NCBI GenBank assembly: GCA_016288205.1 | Contig: JAEEYO010000044.1 | Coordinates: 1-33,761, forward strand | Origin: Treponema sp. | Lineage (GTDB): Bacteria > Spirochaetota > Spirochaetia > Treponematales > Treponemataceae | Reading direction: 5' to 3' | Length of the DNA: 33,761 nucleotides | In this document: piece after piece, positions 8,048 through 15,085 of the stretch | Numbering within the stretch: position 1 is the first letter of the stretch | Layout: each line of letters opens with the position of its first letter | Translations under genes and position numbers: made by a program | Notes under the pieces: generated by a model | What the model was told of the DNA's origin: nothing | The model's input: the letters and a program-made list of their open reading frames with translations, nothing else | The model's database searches: none

Positions 8048-9784
8048 ATGGGAAAAAAGGGTCGTGTCAGCGACAAGTCAAAAGGGTTTAAGAGTCTCTT
8101 GGAGAAAATCAACAAAGGAAAAAAGACTCCCGTGCTTTTATTCTTTTTGATTATTATTCTATATATTTCGGCCTATATCATCATAACAAAAACAAGCGTC
8201 TCACGGGGAATGTTCACCATTTTCGGAGTCCCCACCCCGGTCACAGCTATCACCGGAATCTTCTCTGGTCTGGCCAACATCTGCCTCATCCTGCTGGTCT
8301 TTTTCTTCGGGAAAGTCGGATTCATAACCTCTCTCGCCATTCTTTTAGTCCAGTTTCCGATTTTTCTCTTCAACCTGAGCAAAAGTCACAACATGGGAAG
8401 CCTGTCGGGAATCTTCATCGACCTTCTTTCCATCCTTGCCATGACAATCATCTACATCAACAAGAGCAGAATGGAAAAATATCAGGAGAACCTTCGCGAA
8501 CAGGCCGTAAAGGATATGCTCACAGGACTCCCAAGCCGCTTTGCCTGCACCGAGATGATGAATCGATTCATAAAGGACGGCGACCAGTTTACCATCGTCT
8601 CCATCGACCTGAACAATTTCAAGGTCATCAATGACACAATGGGACACGCGCAGGGAGACAAAATGCTCGTGGAGATTGCCTCCAGACTGAAAACCGTTGC
8701 CGAAGCAAGTCCCGATGACAAATGCGACTTTATTGCCCGTCTCGGAGGAGATGAATTCTGTCTTTTAATCCGCGACTATGAGACCGACGACGACATCATA
8801 GACACAATCCGCCTTTATGAGTCCGAAATCAAAAGAAAGATTACCATAGACGGCTACGATTATTTTATGAACGCAAATTTCGGTTACGCGGAATTCCTTT
8901 TGGATGCCGATGAGCCGAGTGCGCTCTACTCCTGTGCCGACGCTGCCCTGCATGAAATCAAAAGGGCGGGTGCCGGCTCCAACAACATCCTGCGTTTCAG
9001 CTCCGAGCTTTTAAAGACCGCGAAATTCCTTGATTTGGAAAGAAAAATCCGCGCTGCCCTGCATGAGGACTCCGTACTGTTCAATCTCCAGCCTCAGTTT
9101 GACATGGACCACAAGCTGCGAGGGTTTGAAGTACTTGCCCGGCTTAAGGACAGCGACGGTTCCATAATCAGCCCGAATGATTTTATTCCTGTCGCGGAGG
9201 AAGTGGGAGTCATCGCACGCCTTGACCTACAGGTTTTCAAAAAAGCCGCGTGTTTTTTAAGCGAGTACATCAGAAACACGAATCCGGACATCCTCTTGAG
9301 CACGAACATCTCGGTAAAGCATCTTATGAAAAACAACTTCATTGAGGAAATTGAGGATGCCATTGAGCAGAGCGGAATCCCCGCGAAAAACGTGGAGCTT
9401 GAGATTACCGAGACCATCATGATTGACTCCGCGGAAAAAGCCCTGCAGTGCATAAACAGGCTCAGAAGCATGGGCATGAAAATCGCCATTGATGATTTCG
9501 GAACCGGCTATTCATCGCTGAGCTACCTGAACAAATTCCCGATAAACCTTCTGAAAATCGACAAGTCATTCATTGACCAGGTGGACTCAAGCGAGTCATC
9601 CGAAAAATACGTCGAGGCAATCATTTCCATCGGGCACATCCTGAACTGCAAGGTTATTTCCGAGGGAGTTGAGACAGACACACAGCTTGAGACTCTGAAA
9701 TCAATAGGCTGCGACTACATCCAGGGATACATCTGGGGAAAACCCATGCCCCCGGAGGAAATTACGAAGAGGTTCTTTCAATGA
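8048..9784 (+). CDS. Membrane-bound GGDEF/EAL c-di-GMP turnover protein
   Basis: 578 residues. About four membrane segments occupy residues 28-135. A GGDEF domain starts near MLTGLPSR (about residue 157) with an intact LGGDEF at about 232-237, so diguanylate cyclase activity is plausible. The RxxD inhibitory site five residues upstream reads DKCD, so product inhibition through that site is probably lost. The phosphodiesterase domain begins near residue 350. Its signature is EVL (residue 361) instead of EAL, but the other metal and catalytic motifs are kept: ELEITET, DDFGTGYSS (about 480), KIDKSFI, SEGVET and QGY. It may therefore both make and break c-di-GMP. The stop overlaps the ddl start by four bases, so the two genes are co-translated. 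Confidence 0.92.
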   Translation: MGKKGRVSDKSKGFKSLLEKINKGKKTPVLLFFLIIILYISAYIIITKTSVSRGMFTIFGVPTPVTAITGIFSGLANICLILLVFFFGKVGFITSLAILLVQFPIFLFNLSKSHNMGSLSGIFIDLLSILAMTIIYINKSRMEKYQENLREQAVKDMLTGLPSRFACTEMMNRFIKDGDQFTIVSIDLNNFKVINDTMGHAQGDKMLVEIASRLKTVAEASPDDKCDFIARLGGDEFCLLIRDYETDDDIIDTIRLYESEIKRKITIDGYDYFMNANFGYAEFLLDADEPSALYSCADAALHEIKRAGAGSNNILRFSSELLKTAKFLDLERKIRAALHEDSVLFNLQPQFDMDHKLRGFEVLARLKDSDGSIISPNDFIPVAEEVGVIARLDLQVFKKAACFLSEYIRNTNPDILLSTNISVKHLMKNNFIEEIEDAIEQSGIPAKNVELEITETIMIDSAEKALQCINRLRSMGMKIAIDDFGTGYSSLSYLNKFPINLLKIDKSFIDQVDSSESSEKYVEAIISIGHILNCKVISEGVETDTQLETLKSIGCDYIQGYIWGKPMPPEEITKRFFQ

Positions 9785-10836
9785 AAATAGTTGTTTTAGC
9801 AGGCGGCATCAGTCCCGAACGTGATGTCTCACTTTGTTCCGCAAGTCTCATCTCAAACGCACTGCTCAAAAAGGGACACGAGGTGGCGTTTGTGGACGTA
9901 TACACAGGATTTCCCAAATCTGTGGATTTAGAATCTGCGGATTTAAAAAGCTCCTTTGTCACAAAGGAATCCGGCAAAACTTTCTCATACAAGATTCCAG
10001 AGACCGAACCAGATTTGGAAGCGCTGATTGCCGAAAACGGAGACCGTCGCGAGCTGATTGGACCCGGAGTGATTGAAATCTGCAAAATGGCGGACGCTGT
10101 GTTCCTGGGCTGTCACGGTGGAATGGGTGAAAACGGACGGCTTCAGGCTGTATTGGACTGTTTTAACATTCCCTACACAGGCTCCGGCTACATTGGATGC
10201 AGCCTTGCAATGGACAAAAATCTGAGCAAAACTCTCTTTTCAAAGTCCGACATTCCCACACCGAAATGGATGCTCTTTGATCCCTCCAAGGATTCCATGA
10301 GCGACGTGATTGAAACCCTCGGTTTCCCCTGCGCCGTAAAGCCGACCGGATGCGGATCAAGCTGCGGAGTTTCCCTTGTCCACAACGAGGCCGAATGGAA
10401 AGCCGCCATAGAGTATTCAACCAAATACGAGTCCATCTGTCTCATCGAGGAAATGATTAAGGGACGAGAATTTTCCGTGGGCGTTCTGGACGGAGAGGCA
10501 TTGCCACCAATTGAAATCAGACCCAAGCAGGGATTCTATGACTACAAGAACAAGTACCAGGCTGATGCGACGGAAGAAATCTGTCCTGCCCCGCTTCCAC
10601 AGGAAAAGACAAAGGAAGTTCAGGAGCTCACACTTGCCGTTCACCGCTTGCTGAGACTCGGAAACTACTCGCGCGTGGATTTTATCCTTTCCGAAAAGGA
10701 CGGAAAATTTTACTGTCTTGAGGCGAACAATCTTCCCGGAATGACGCCAATCAGTCTGCTGCCTCAGGAAGCTCTTGCGGTTGGAATTTCCTATGAGGAT
10801 CTGTGCGAGCGTCTTGTTCTTTCAGCAGTCCGTTAG
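9781..10836 (+). CDS. ddl: D-alanine--D-alanine ligase
   Basis: 351 residues, normal length for Ddl, an ATP-grasp enzyme of the cytoplasm that joins two D-alanines for peptidoglycan precursors. Visible motifs: N-terminal LAGGISPERDVSL, substrate loop HGGMGENG, SGYIGCSLAMDK, ATP-grasp VKPTGCGSSCGVS, and the metal/ATP site EANNLPGMTP near the C-terminus. The omega loop reads FYDYKNKY; the KY pair is typical of D-Ala-D-Ala ligases, not D-Ala-D-Lac ligases. Near residues 45-56 there is a small tandem repeat (SVDL, SADL) encoded by a 12-base near-repeat. The start overlaps the GGDEF/EAL gene (ATGA). The last 86 bases are overlapped on the other strand by the kinase gene. Confidence 0.95.
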   Translation: MKIVVLAGGISPERDVSLCSASLISNALLKKGHEVAFVDVYTGFPKSVDLESADLKSSFVTKESGKTFSYKIPETEPDLEALIAENGDRRELIGPGVIEICKMADAVFLGCHGGMGENGRLQAVLDCFNIPYTGSGYIGCSLAMDKNLSKTLFSKSDIPTPKWMLFDPSKDSMSDVIETLGFPCAVKPTGCGSSCGVSLVHNEAEWKAAIEYSTKYESICLIEEMIKGREFSVGVLDGEALPPIEIRPKQGFYDYKNKYQADATEEICPAPLPQEKTKEVQELTLAVHRLLRLGNYSRVDFILSEKDGKFYCLEANNLPGMTPISLLPQEALAVGISYEDLCERLVLSAVR

Positions 10837-11731
10837 AGTCATCCAGCATTTTCTTTACAATATTCTCAACAGACTCCTTTGGGCTGCCGTGAAGATAATA
10901 GTGCCAGAAACGGAAGCTCGTGTTGACATTTGCAAGCGACATCTGTGTTTTTATCTCGTCCCTTGTTATTCCGTCTTTTGAATGAGTGCAATAGTATCCT
11001 ATGATTTTATTTTCATCAAAGGCTATTCCATCCCCCTGAAGACGGCTCATAAAAAAAGCGATGTCCGTCGCCGGATGTCCAAGTCTCACGCTCTGCCAGT
11101 CACACAAAACAAGCTGATTTGATTTTTCATCGCGCAAGATATTTTCCGCGTGGAAGTCTCCGTGGCAGACACAGCTGCGGTCGGAATACCAATCCTTGTT
11201 CAGCTGATTTATATGCGAGGCAAGATCCTGGATTTTTGAAAAGTCAAGAATGTCCGATATCTCCGCCTTGTGCTCATCAAAAATTGATTTCCATTCTGAA
11301 AGACAGTTTTGAATCTCATCGCCTGAAATTTGAAGCGGCTCCGGCTCTTCATTTTTCAAAAACTCCGGCACAGAAAGCCCGTGCACTTGGACAAGCAAGG
11401 TCATGATTTTATCAAAATCACCGTCGCTTAAGCTTTGCTTTTCAACAGGAGCATATTCGCCCATTATTATCTGGACGGTCTCCTCATCGAAATCACAAAG
11501 AAAAATCTCCGGCAAAAAGACATCATGCGCTGCAGCCATCTCCTTATAAAATCTTGCTTCCTTAAGACAGGACTCCCAGACCTCAAGCCCATTTTCTTTT
11601 TCGAGCAGCTTAGACCTTTCCGCACTCTTTGCAATCTTGTGGTCATCAAGAAGACAAATCTCCGCACCACTCTTTCCCTGCGTGAGCTTTCGTAAGATAT
11701 GGGAATCAACATACTTTTTAAAATCTTTCAT
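10751..11731 (-). CDS. APH/choline-kinase-family phosphotransferase
   Basis: 326 residues. The kinase-like fold is shown by the catalytic loop HGDFHAENIL (about residue 190) and the metal-binding CDWQSV with the following GHPATDIAFF, as in small-molecule kinases of the aminoglycoside phosphotransferase/choline kinase/EcKinase group. The substrate cannot be read from sequence; an antibiotic, choline or a sugar are all possible. The last 28 codons are antisense to the 3' end of ddl and look like a low-complexity extension past the normal family end (residues after about 300), perhaps from loss of an earlier stop. The start at 11731 is uncertain because the nearest GGAG is 12 bases away. It follows the FAD oxidoreductase gene by 24 bases and is probably in its operon. 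Confidence 0.8.
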   Translation of the reverse strand: MKDFKKYVDSHILRKLTQGKSGAEICLLDDHKIAKSAERSKLLEKENGLEVWESCLKEARFYKEMAAAHDVFLPEIFLCDFDEETVQIIMGEYAPVEKQSLSDGDFDKIMTLLVQVHGLSVPEFLKNEEPEPLQISGDEIQNCLSEWKSIFDEHKAEISDILDFSKIQDLASHINQLNKDWYSDRSCVCHGDFHAENILRDEKSNQLVLCDWQSVRLGHPATDIAFFMSRLQGDGIAFDENKIIGYYCTHSKDGITRDEIKTQMSLANVNTSFRFWHYYLHGSPKESVENIVKKMLDDSNGLLKEQDARTDPHRKFQPQELPEAAD

Positions 11732-11755
11732 ATCTTTTCATCACTCCCCAAGCCT

Positions 11756-13240
11756 CTATATTTCAATGCTTCTTCCATCACGCTTTAGAATCCGCTGGAC
11801 GGCAAACTTTCCTGAAATAACTGCAATCGGAAGTCCTCCAGGGCTCATAATCCACTGACCGGCAAGAAAGAGATTGTCAATCCCCTTTACAAGCCCCTTA
11901 AAGCGCATCTGCTTGTTTCCGACCGTGGTGATAAATCCCATGTATGAGCCGTGGAAAGCATTGCAGTACCGGCTGTAGGTAAGAGGTGTCCAGCAGTCAA
12001 GCAGCTCGATTTTTCCTTCAAGCTCAGGGAACTCCTTTATAATTCTTTTTGTAAGCTCCTTCGAAAGCTCGTCTTTTTTCTGCTTGTATTCTTCCCTGCT
12101 GAGGCTGCTCCAGAATTCATAGTCAGCATCATACTGCACGATATTTGCCTGGAGAACAGTTTTTCCTTCCGGCGCAAAGCTCTTGTCGTAGGCAAAGCAT
12201 TTTACTGACATCCGTGAAAAACTTTGAGAACCGATTGAAAGCGGCTCGCAGTCAAAGAAAACAGTGTCATCTACAGAGAAAGTGTCGTCTATCGCGTATG
12301 CAACCTGGAAGCCGCTGTTGACAGGATAGGCCTTGCGGTTTTCATAAGCCTTCTTAAGATTCTTCGGCATATATTTACGGTCAATCAGTTTGTCATAGAG
12401 GAAGCTGAAATCAAGGGCGCTTATTACTTCATCCGCCTTTACAACGGTTCCGTCTTCAAGCTCAATTCCGGTCGCCTTTTTCTTTTCAATGATGATTTTC
12501 CTCACCGGAGTATTTGTATGCAAAACGCCGCCCATATCCTTGAATTTTTGCACAATCCTGAGCGACATCGCAAGAGATCCTTTCAAAGGAATGTCTCCGT
12601 TCCCTCTCGCCATTGTAGCATAAGAAACCAGGAAGGAATAAGCTGTGTAATCTGCCGGAAGATAATCCTGCATCAGCTTTTTGATGACGGGATTGTGGAA
12701 TCTTTCTGCCAGCTGACGACAATTGAGTTTTCCGTATTCCTTCATAACTTTTGGCATGTACGCCATTTCTTTTCCCATCTCGATGTAGTCTTTGATTTTC
12801 ATCATATCAAGCGGTTTTTCGGAGGGAATGACACAGCATTTTGCGTATTCCACATACTGAATGAATTTGCGGATTTCAGCTTCGTCTTCTGGAGCGGCCT
12901 CTATCATTTCTTTCTCTGTTCTTTTCAAGTCTGTCCAGAGAGTAATCTCCTGATTTCCGATTCTGCTGGAATAGAATTTCTTGGGACTGACATATTGCGT
13001 ATTCTCATCAATTGCGCCGACTGCTTTCCAAACCTGCCAGAGCTTTGTTTTTTGGTCTGTTCCTGTGAGCCAGTGAATGCAGTTATCAATATGATAGCCC
13101 TTGCGGTTCCAGCCCATACATTCGCCGCCAGCAACGGCATTCTTTTCGTAGATCTCAGCCTCGAACCCAGCCCTTAATGCGTAAATTCCCGCGCTGAGCC
13201 CGCCTATTCCACCACCAATAATTATTACTTTCTTTGACAT
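11756..13240 (-). CDS. FAD-dependent oxidoreductase, phytoene desaturase (CrtI)/COG1233 type
   Basis: 494 residues. The N-terminus is a clear dinucleotide-binding fold, IIIGGGIGGLSAGIYALRAG, followed by the second FAD contact YEKNAVAGGECMGW. The C-terminal FAD motif DNLFLAGQWIMSPGGLPIAV is kept. Length and order fit the CrtI-like desaturase/isomerase group, which acts on lipid-like polyenes but also includes many enzymes of unknown substrate. No other carotenoid genes lie nearby, so a carotenoid role is doubtful. ATG at 13240 has CGGAGAA upstream. It is divergent from the creatininase/MerR operon and shares a 164-base control region with it. Confidence 0.85.
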   Translation of the reverse strand: MSKKVIIIGGGIGGLSAGIYALRAGFEAEIYEKNAVAGGECMGWNRKGYHIDNCIHWLTGTDQKTKLWQVWKAVGAIDENTQYVSPKKFYSSRIGNQEITLWTDLKRTEKEMIEAAPEDEAEIRKFIQYVEYAKCCVIPSEKPLDMMKIKDYIEMGKEMAYMPKVMKEYGKLNCRQLAERFHNPVIKKLMQDYLPADYTAYSFLVSYATMARGNGDIPLKGSLAMSLRIVQKFKDMGGVLHTNTPVRKIIIEKKKATGIELEDGTVVKADEVISALDFSFLYDKLIDRKYMPKNLKKAYENRKAYPVNSGFQVAYAIDDTFSVDDTVFFDCEPLSIGSQSFSRMSVKCFAYDKSFAPEGKTVLQANIVQYDADYEFWSSLSREEYKQKKDELSKELTKRIIKEFPELEGKIELLDCWTPLTYSRYCNAFHGSYMGFITTVGNKQMRFKGLVKGIDNLFLAGQWIMSPGGLPIAVISGKFAVQRILKRDGRSIEI

Positions 13241-13263
13241 AGTTTTCTCCGAATCTATATTCT

Positions 13264-13292
13264 ATAGAGTACCACAAAAAATATTTTGTCAA
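13264..13292 (-). promoter_or_regulatory. Possible promoter and palindrome before the FAD oxidoreductase
   Basis: Minus strand TTGACA at 13292-13287 is a perfect -35. The -10 is unclear (CTCTAT or TATAGA, at non-ideal spacing). A perfect inverted repeat ACAAAA-4-TTTTGT at 13274-13289 overlaps the spacer and may be an operator. Confidence 0.4.
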
Positions 13293-13344
13293 TAGTCTCG
13301 TTGAATTCAAATTCAATTTTTTTCTGATTTTTTTTAAATTTGTA

Positions 13345-13375
13345 TTGACCTGGCCGCAAAGGCAAAGTTTATTCT
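13345..13375 (+). promoter_or_regulatory. MerR-type promoter with 19-bp spacer and operator dyad
   Basis: TTGACC (13345-13350) and TATTCT (13370-13375) are 19 bases apart, the over-long spacer that MerR-family activators untwist. Inside it, ACCTGGCC (13348-13355) and GGCAAAGT (13361-13368) form a dyad with six of eight positions paired around five bases. The second gene of the operon is a MerR regulator, so autoregulation is likely. An ordinary 17-bp reading (TTTATT at 13368) is also possible. Confidence 0.6.
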
Positions 13376-13404
13376 TTAATCAAAAGATAAATGGAGGTCT
13401 TGTA

Positions 13405-14265
13405 ATGAAGAACCTGAGTATGATGACATGGAAAGAAATCAAGGCGCTGAACAAAGAAAAGAGCATCGCCTTTGTCGTTCTGGCACCGATCGAAGAACAC
13501 GGCTGCTGTCTTCCGCTTGCGACGGATTTACTTGAAGGAGAGTTCTGGAGCAGGGGCGCCATGAGCAAGGTTGAAGAATCCCTTGATGCAGAATGTTTTT
13601 ATCTGCCGACTTTTCCAATCGCCGCCGCATCCGTAACCGAGTTCTACGGCTCAATTCATTTTACGATGAAAACAACCTATGTGGTCACATTGGAAATCCT
13701 TGAGAGCCTCTGCTGCATGGATTTTAAGCATATCGTCGTAATAGCGTCCCATGCGGATCCCCAGCATCAGATTGCCGTTGAAAAAGCTGTGCGCAAGGTG
13801 AACCGAAAATACGGAATCTGTGCAATCTCTCCGATGGGACCGATATTTATGGGGGTGGGCATTGAGCAATCTGAACGCATAAAGGAAGTACAAAAAAATC
13901 ATGCGAATGATTTCCATGCAGGATGGATTGAAACCTCAAGTCTAATGGCCATGGACAAAAGTTATGTGAGAAACGGATATGACAGTCTCCCGGACTCGCA
14001 GATTTCAGACAGAGACATGATTTTCAAGAAAAAGCAACTTGCGGCAATGGGAGATTACGGACATATCGGCTCACCGAGGCTGGCGACGGCGGAACTTGGA
14101 AAGGAACTGAATGAAAACTGCATTGATTCTATATGCGATGCGGTGGTAAGATTTTATAATCGGAACGGATACCAAAAATACTCGCGCTATTTCCTTTATA
14201 AAATCCTTCCGCTCCATCTCGGGTTTTTAAGCGGAAAAGTAAAAAGACGCAAGGAGGAAAGATGA
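13405..14265 (+). CDS. Creatininase-family amidohydrolase
   Basis: 286 residues from ATG 13405, chosen for GGAGG seven bases upstream; the extra 20 codons upstream contain the promoter. The creatininase fold is indicated by VVLAPIEEHGCCLPLATD (normally P[IV]GSxEQHGPHLPLxTD), which keeps the metal-binding Glu, His and Asp, and by DFHAGWIETSSLMA, which matches the family's D-HAG-ETS segment. The normally invariant NGHGGN loop is ASHADPQHQ here: the His is kept but the glycines and asparagines are gone, so substrate or activity may have changed. Relatives cut cyclic or linear amides such as creatinine or formamide groups in cofactor pathways. The MerR gene overlaps its end, so the regulator's ligand may be linked to this enzyme's substrate. 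Confidence 0.8.
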   Translation: MKNLSMMTWKEIKALNKEKSIAFVVLAPIEEHGCCLPLATDLLEGEFWSRGAMSKVEESLDAECFYLPTFPIAAASVTEFYGSIHFTMKTTYVVTLEILESLCCMDFKHIVVIASHADPQHQIAVEKAVRKVNRKYGICAISPMGPIFMGVGIEQSERIKEVQKNHANDFHAGWIETSSLMAMDKSYVRNGYDSLPDSQISDRDMIFKKKQLAAMGDYGHIGSPRLATAELGKELNENCIDSICDAVVRFYNRNGYQKYSRYFLYKILPLHLGFLSGKVKRRKEER

Positions 14266-14999
14266 TGTATTCAAGAGGTCAGTTTGCAATCATGGGAAGA
14301 GTGGGAAGAAAGGCTCTCCGTCTCTATCACGAGGAGGGGCTGCTTGTTCCGTCTTACACGAACGGTGAAAACGGCTACAATTATTATTCTGACGAGCAGA
14401 TGGAGACACTTGAGCGGATAAAAAAACTCAGGAAAATCGGTCTCTCGCTCTATGAGATAAAGCAGATTCTCGACGGAAAAGCCGATGAGACCAAGCTCGT
14501 GAAAAGCCGCATAAGGGAGATGAAGGAAGATCTCAAGGCGGTGAAGGAACTTGCAAGAGGTGAAAGCGAGGAGGAAAAACTTGGCGACGGCGAGGTTCCT
14601 GACATAAAGGGATTTGAAAAAAAGACCTGCCTGTATATTGATGAGAATGTGGAAAAAGAGGATCTTGGAATTTCCATCGGGAAGCTGTACGAAAAAGCGG
14701 CGAGGGAAGGACTCAACGCCAAGGGAAGTCACTTTGTAATTTATGAGGGACTCTCTGATGACGAGGATTTTTCCATGCGGACCTGCCTCCCTGTTGCAGA
14801 TTACGAGGGAAATGATGCGATTTCTGTCCGTGAGGAAAAATGTCTGCATTTGAATTTCAAAGGGGGATTTTCAAAATCCGGGGAAGCACACAAAATCATC
14901 AAACATTATGCGGAGGAAAATAAAATAATCCTTGCGGACAAAGTGCTGGAAGTTTACAACAGGGATATGTCTGTGGACGTTTATTATCCAATCAGCTGA
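14262..14999 (+). CDS. MerR-family regulator with GyrI-like effector domain
   Basis: 245 residues. Residues 8-75 form the MerR winged helix: GRVGRKALRLYHEEGLLVPS, NGYNYYSDEQ and LRKIGLSLYEIKQIL. A coiled linker (about 78-115) and a C-terminal domain resembling the BmrR/GyrI ligand-binding fold follow, ending with the common pattern V-D-V-Y-Y-P-I. Such proteins bind drugs or other hydrophobic cations and activate promoters with 19-bp spacers. Two adjacent ATGs (14262, 14265) are possible starts; AAGGAGG is spaced better for 14265. It overlaps the creatininase stop. The 19-bp-spaced promoter at 13345 is its likely target. Confidence 0.9.
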   Translation: MMYSRGQFAIMGRVGRKALRLYHEEGLLVPSYTNGENGYNYYSDEQMETLERIKKLRKIGLSLYEIKQILDGKADETKLVKSRIREMKEDLKAVKELARGESEEEKLGDGEVPDIKGFEKKTCLYIDENVEKEDLGISIGKLYEKAAREGLNAKGSHFVIYEGLSDDEDFSMRTCLPVADYEGNDAISVREEKCLHLNFKGGFSKSGEAHKIIKHYAEENKIILADKVLEVYNRDMSVDVYYPIS

Positions 15000-15003
15000 G
15001 TCT

Positions 15004-15069
15004 AAAAAAATAAAAAAGCCGCCCGAAAGCCTTTAAAGGGAACCTCTAAAATCAGACCGACGGGCAGCT
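15004..15069 (-). terminator. Terminator of the large carbohydrate enzyme gene
   Basis: Minus strand arms AGCTGCCCG (15069-15061) and CGGGCGGCT (15025-15017) form a 9-bp stem with one G-U pair, followed by T6-A-T7 (15017-15004). The loop contains a second small palindrome at 15030-15039. Confidence 0.75.
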
Positions 15070-15085
15070 TCCTTAATGCAAGATT

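Noticed and set aside
10534..10560. Vancomycin-resistance (VanA-like) ligase reading for the ddl gene
   Set aside because: The omega loop keeps the KY pair of D-Ala-D-Ala ligases and no vanH/vanX partners are present.
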